Source: Ruegeria discodermiae (GTDB taxonomy: Bacteria; Pseudomonadota; Alphaproteobacteria; Rhodobacterales; Rhodobacteraceae). From it: DNA of 64,000 nt. Shown in pieces: positions 63,090-64,000 of this stretch (position 1 is the stretch's first letter; each line of letters starts with the position of its first letter). The notes under the pieces are model-generated. The model had not been told where the DNA came from. It saw nothing but the letters and a program-made list of their open reading frames with translations, and searched no databases. The translations under genes were made by a program, and so were the position numbers. The stretch is from positions 1,302,001 through 1,366,000 of the forward strand of contig NZ_JAVAMO010000001.1 in the NCBI RefSeq assembly GCF_030758345.1. Direction: 5' to 3'.

Positions 63090-63474
63090 CCTGCATATGT
63101 TCCGCACCAAACGCGCCGGGCAGCAACTCGCCAATGGTCGTGGTCTGTTCCACGCCACCAGTAGTTGCCATGGTCAGGACCACATCCGGCGCACCAAATT
63201 CCGACAGCTTCTGCCGACACCCGCCACAAGGCGGCACCGGCGCCGGGCTGCCCGCCACCACATAGACCTCGGTCAGCCGGGTCTCACCCGCCGCCACCAT
63301 GGCCGCTATTGCCCCCGCCTCCGCGCAGGTGCCTTCGGGATAAGCGATATTCTCGACATTGCAGCCCGCGTAAATCACGCCCGAGGCCGACCGGATCGCG
63401 GCGCCCACCTTGAAGTTCGAATAAGGCGCATGGGCGTTTTCGCGAACGGCAAGGGCACTCTCTTTCAAACTCAT
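63082..63474 (-). CDS. cdd: Cytidine deaminase
   Basis: The 130-residue zinc enzyme has the catalytic glutamate and zinc ligand in GTCAEAGAIAAM and the two-cysteine motif PPCGGCRQKLSE, with the substrate segment YSNFKVGAAI. It deaminates cytidine and deoxycytidine. GAAAGAG-type purines precede the ATG at 63474; a GTG/ATG extension to 63531 is not needed. Coupled to deoA. Confidence 0.94.
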   Translation of the reverse strand: MSLKESALAVRENAHAPYSNFKVGAAIRSASGVIYAGCNVENIAYPEGTCAEAGAIAAMVAAGETRLTEVYVVAGSPAPVPPCGGCRQKLSEFGAPDVVLTMATTGGVEQTTTIGELLPGAFGAEHMQDD

Positions 63475-63546
63475 GGCGATTCCCCGGTTTTTGATCATCT
63501 GGTCAGGATGGAATATCGCAAAGCAAACCAAACGGCGAGAGTGGCG

Positions 63547-64000
63547 CTAAGCAAGCTCGGTATTGAACGCACCCGGCAACGCCACCTCCAACAGTTCCAC
63601 ATCCTCGCTTGGATCACTCAACCGCGTCTTCATCGCCGGCGGGATCACAAAGGCATCGCCCTGCTCCAGCCGGTAGGGTTCACGCCCCTCGCCCTCCAAC
63701 GTCACCGTGCCGCCCATCACGAATGTAAAGTGAATGTCGGTGTCATGGCTGGCCCAGACCGGATCGCCCTGCCCCTTGCGCACCACTTGAACGCCCGCCA
63801 CACCCTTGGTGTTTTCGGCAATCGTGGTGTCGCGGCAGATATAACCCGGCAGGCGGAACGGGAGCCACGCGCCCTCCGCGCCCTTGTTGAACACGAACCG
63901 CTGCCCCTGCCATTCGCGATCGGGGCGCAGATGCGGGGTGGGCAGTTCCATCTCGTGATCGATCTCGGTCACATGTTCGGCCGGCACCCCGATCTCGATC
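63547..64000 (-). CDS. Cupin-domain protein, 5' end beyond the window
   Basis: At least 146 residues are seen, and the frame is open to the window edge, so the start may lie outside; a GTG at 63987 is one possible start. The C-terminal half is a cupin (DTDIHFTFVMGGTVTLEGEGREPYRLEQGDAFVIPP) with partly conserved metal ligands. The first part (PFRLPGYICRDTTIAENTKG) also looks cupin-like, which suggests a bicupin or a single long barrel. Function unknown. Confidence 0.8.
   Translation of the reverse strand, partial: IEIGVPAEHVTEIDHEMELPTPHLRPDREWQGQRFVFNKGAEGAWLPFRLPGYICRDTTIAENTKGVAGVQVVRKGQGDPVWASHDTDIHFTFVMGGTVTLEGEGREPYRLEQGDAFVIPPAMKTRLSDPSEDVELLEVALPGAFNTELA

Noticed and set aside
1-64000. 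CRISPR arrays, tRNA or rRNA genes, transposases, prophage genes
   Set aside because: No regularly spaced repeats, cloverleaf-like segments or recognisable mobile-element proteins were noticed; this is a reading by eye, not a tRNA or Rfam scan.

Overview
The window is a gene-dense, GC-rich chromosomal segment. The gene content and codon use fit a marine alphaproteobacterium of the Roseobacter group (Rhodobacteraceae), though the genus cannot be fixed from the sequence alone. Pointers are the oxygen-dependent (CobG-type) cobalamin cluster with a CobW/DUF1636 pair, RTX and Hint-domain proteins, a TTC38-like TPR/OpgC/OpgG/OpgH glucan operon, an Mrp antiporter with fused A and B subunits, and many 1-8 nt start/stop overlaps. 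I saw no rRNA, tRNA, CRISPR array, transposase or prophage gene.

Layout. 1-3.5 kb: tail of an RTX protein, two small unknown genes, a RiPP precursor with a nitrile-hydratase-like leader (NHLP), a 3-hydroxyisobutyrate-dehydrogenase-like gene and an Stf0-type sulfotransferase sharing one uninterrupted frame. 3.6-18.8 kb: two cobalamin riboswitches and the genes DUF1636-cobW-N-G-H-I-J-(K antisense)-L-E-M-B-A, a CbiM-like cobalt permease and cobF. These cover every step from uroporphyrinogen III to hydrogenobyrinic acid a,c-diamide, plus the large cobaltochelatase subunit; cobS, cobT and the later genes are not here. 18.9-22.2 kb: a DUF302 protein and a coupled TPP-enzyme/CoA-transferase pair of unknown substrate. 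22.4-28.4 kb: osmoregulated periplasmic glucan operon, followed by a cluster of palindromes. 28.6-29.9 kb: esterase and rhodanese. 30.2-36.1 kb: mrpA(B)CDEFG. 36.1-39.3 kb: selenium genes (a fused selD and a convergent selU).

39.4-47.3 kb: a second NHLP RiPP precursor, an SRAP protein, a GST, a 5'-nucleotidase, DUF952, pyrD, an ArsC-like protein, a MATE pump and two thioesterases. 47.4-55.5 kb: two MerR regulators, a large acyl-CoA dehydrogenase, a GST, a thiolase, a cupin and a FadB-type protein, a fatty-acid/acyl-CoA degradation locus with palindromic candidate operators and a clean terminator. 55.5-60 kb: Hint protein, a second sulfotransferase, a DMT transporter, a degenerate M48-like membrane protein and a SPOR protein. 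60-64 kb: nucleoside salvage (upp, add, deoA, cdd) and a cupin running off the end.

The strongest candidate for something undescribed is the pair of paralogous NHLP precursor peptides (1136-1477 and 39396-39749). Their leaders are closely similar and both end in AQGG, followed by TTP(L/V)C and cores with alternating Ser/Thr and aliphatic residues. No modification enzyme or exporter is visible in the window. Other points of interest are the antisense cobK whose start codon shares CATG with cobL, a stack of palindromes behind opgH, a candidate small transcript behind the 5'-nucleotidase gene and candidate MerR operators in the acyl-CoA locus.
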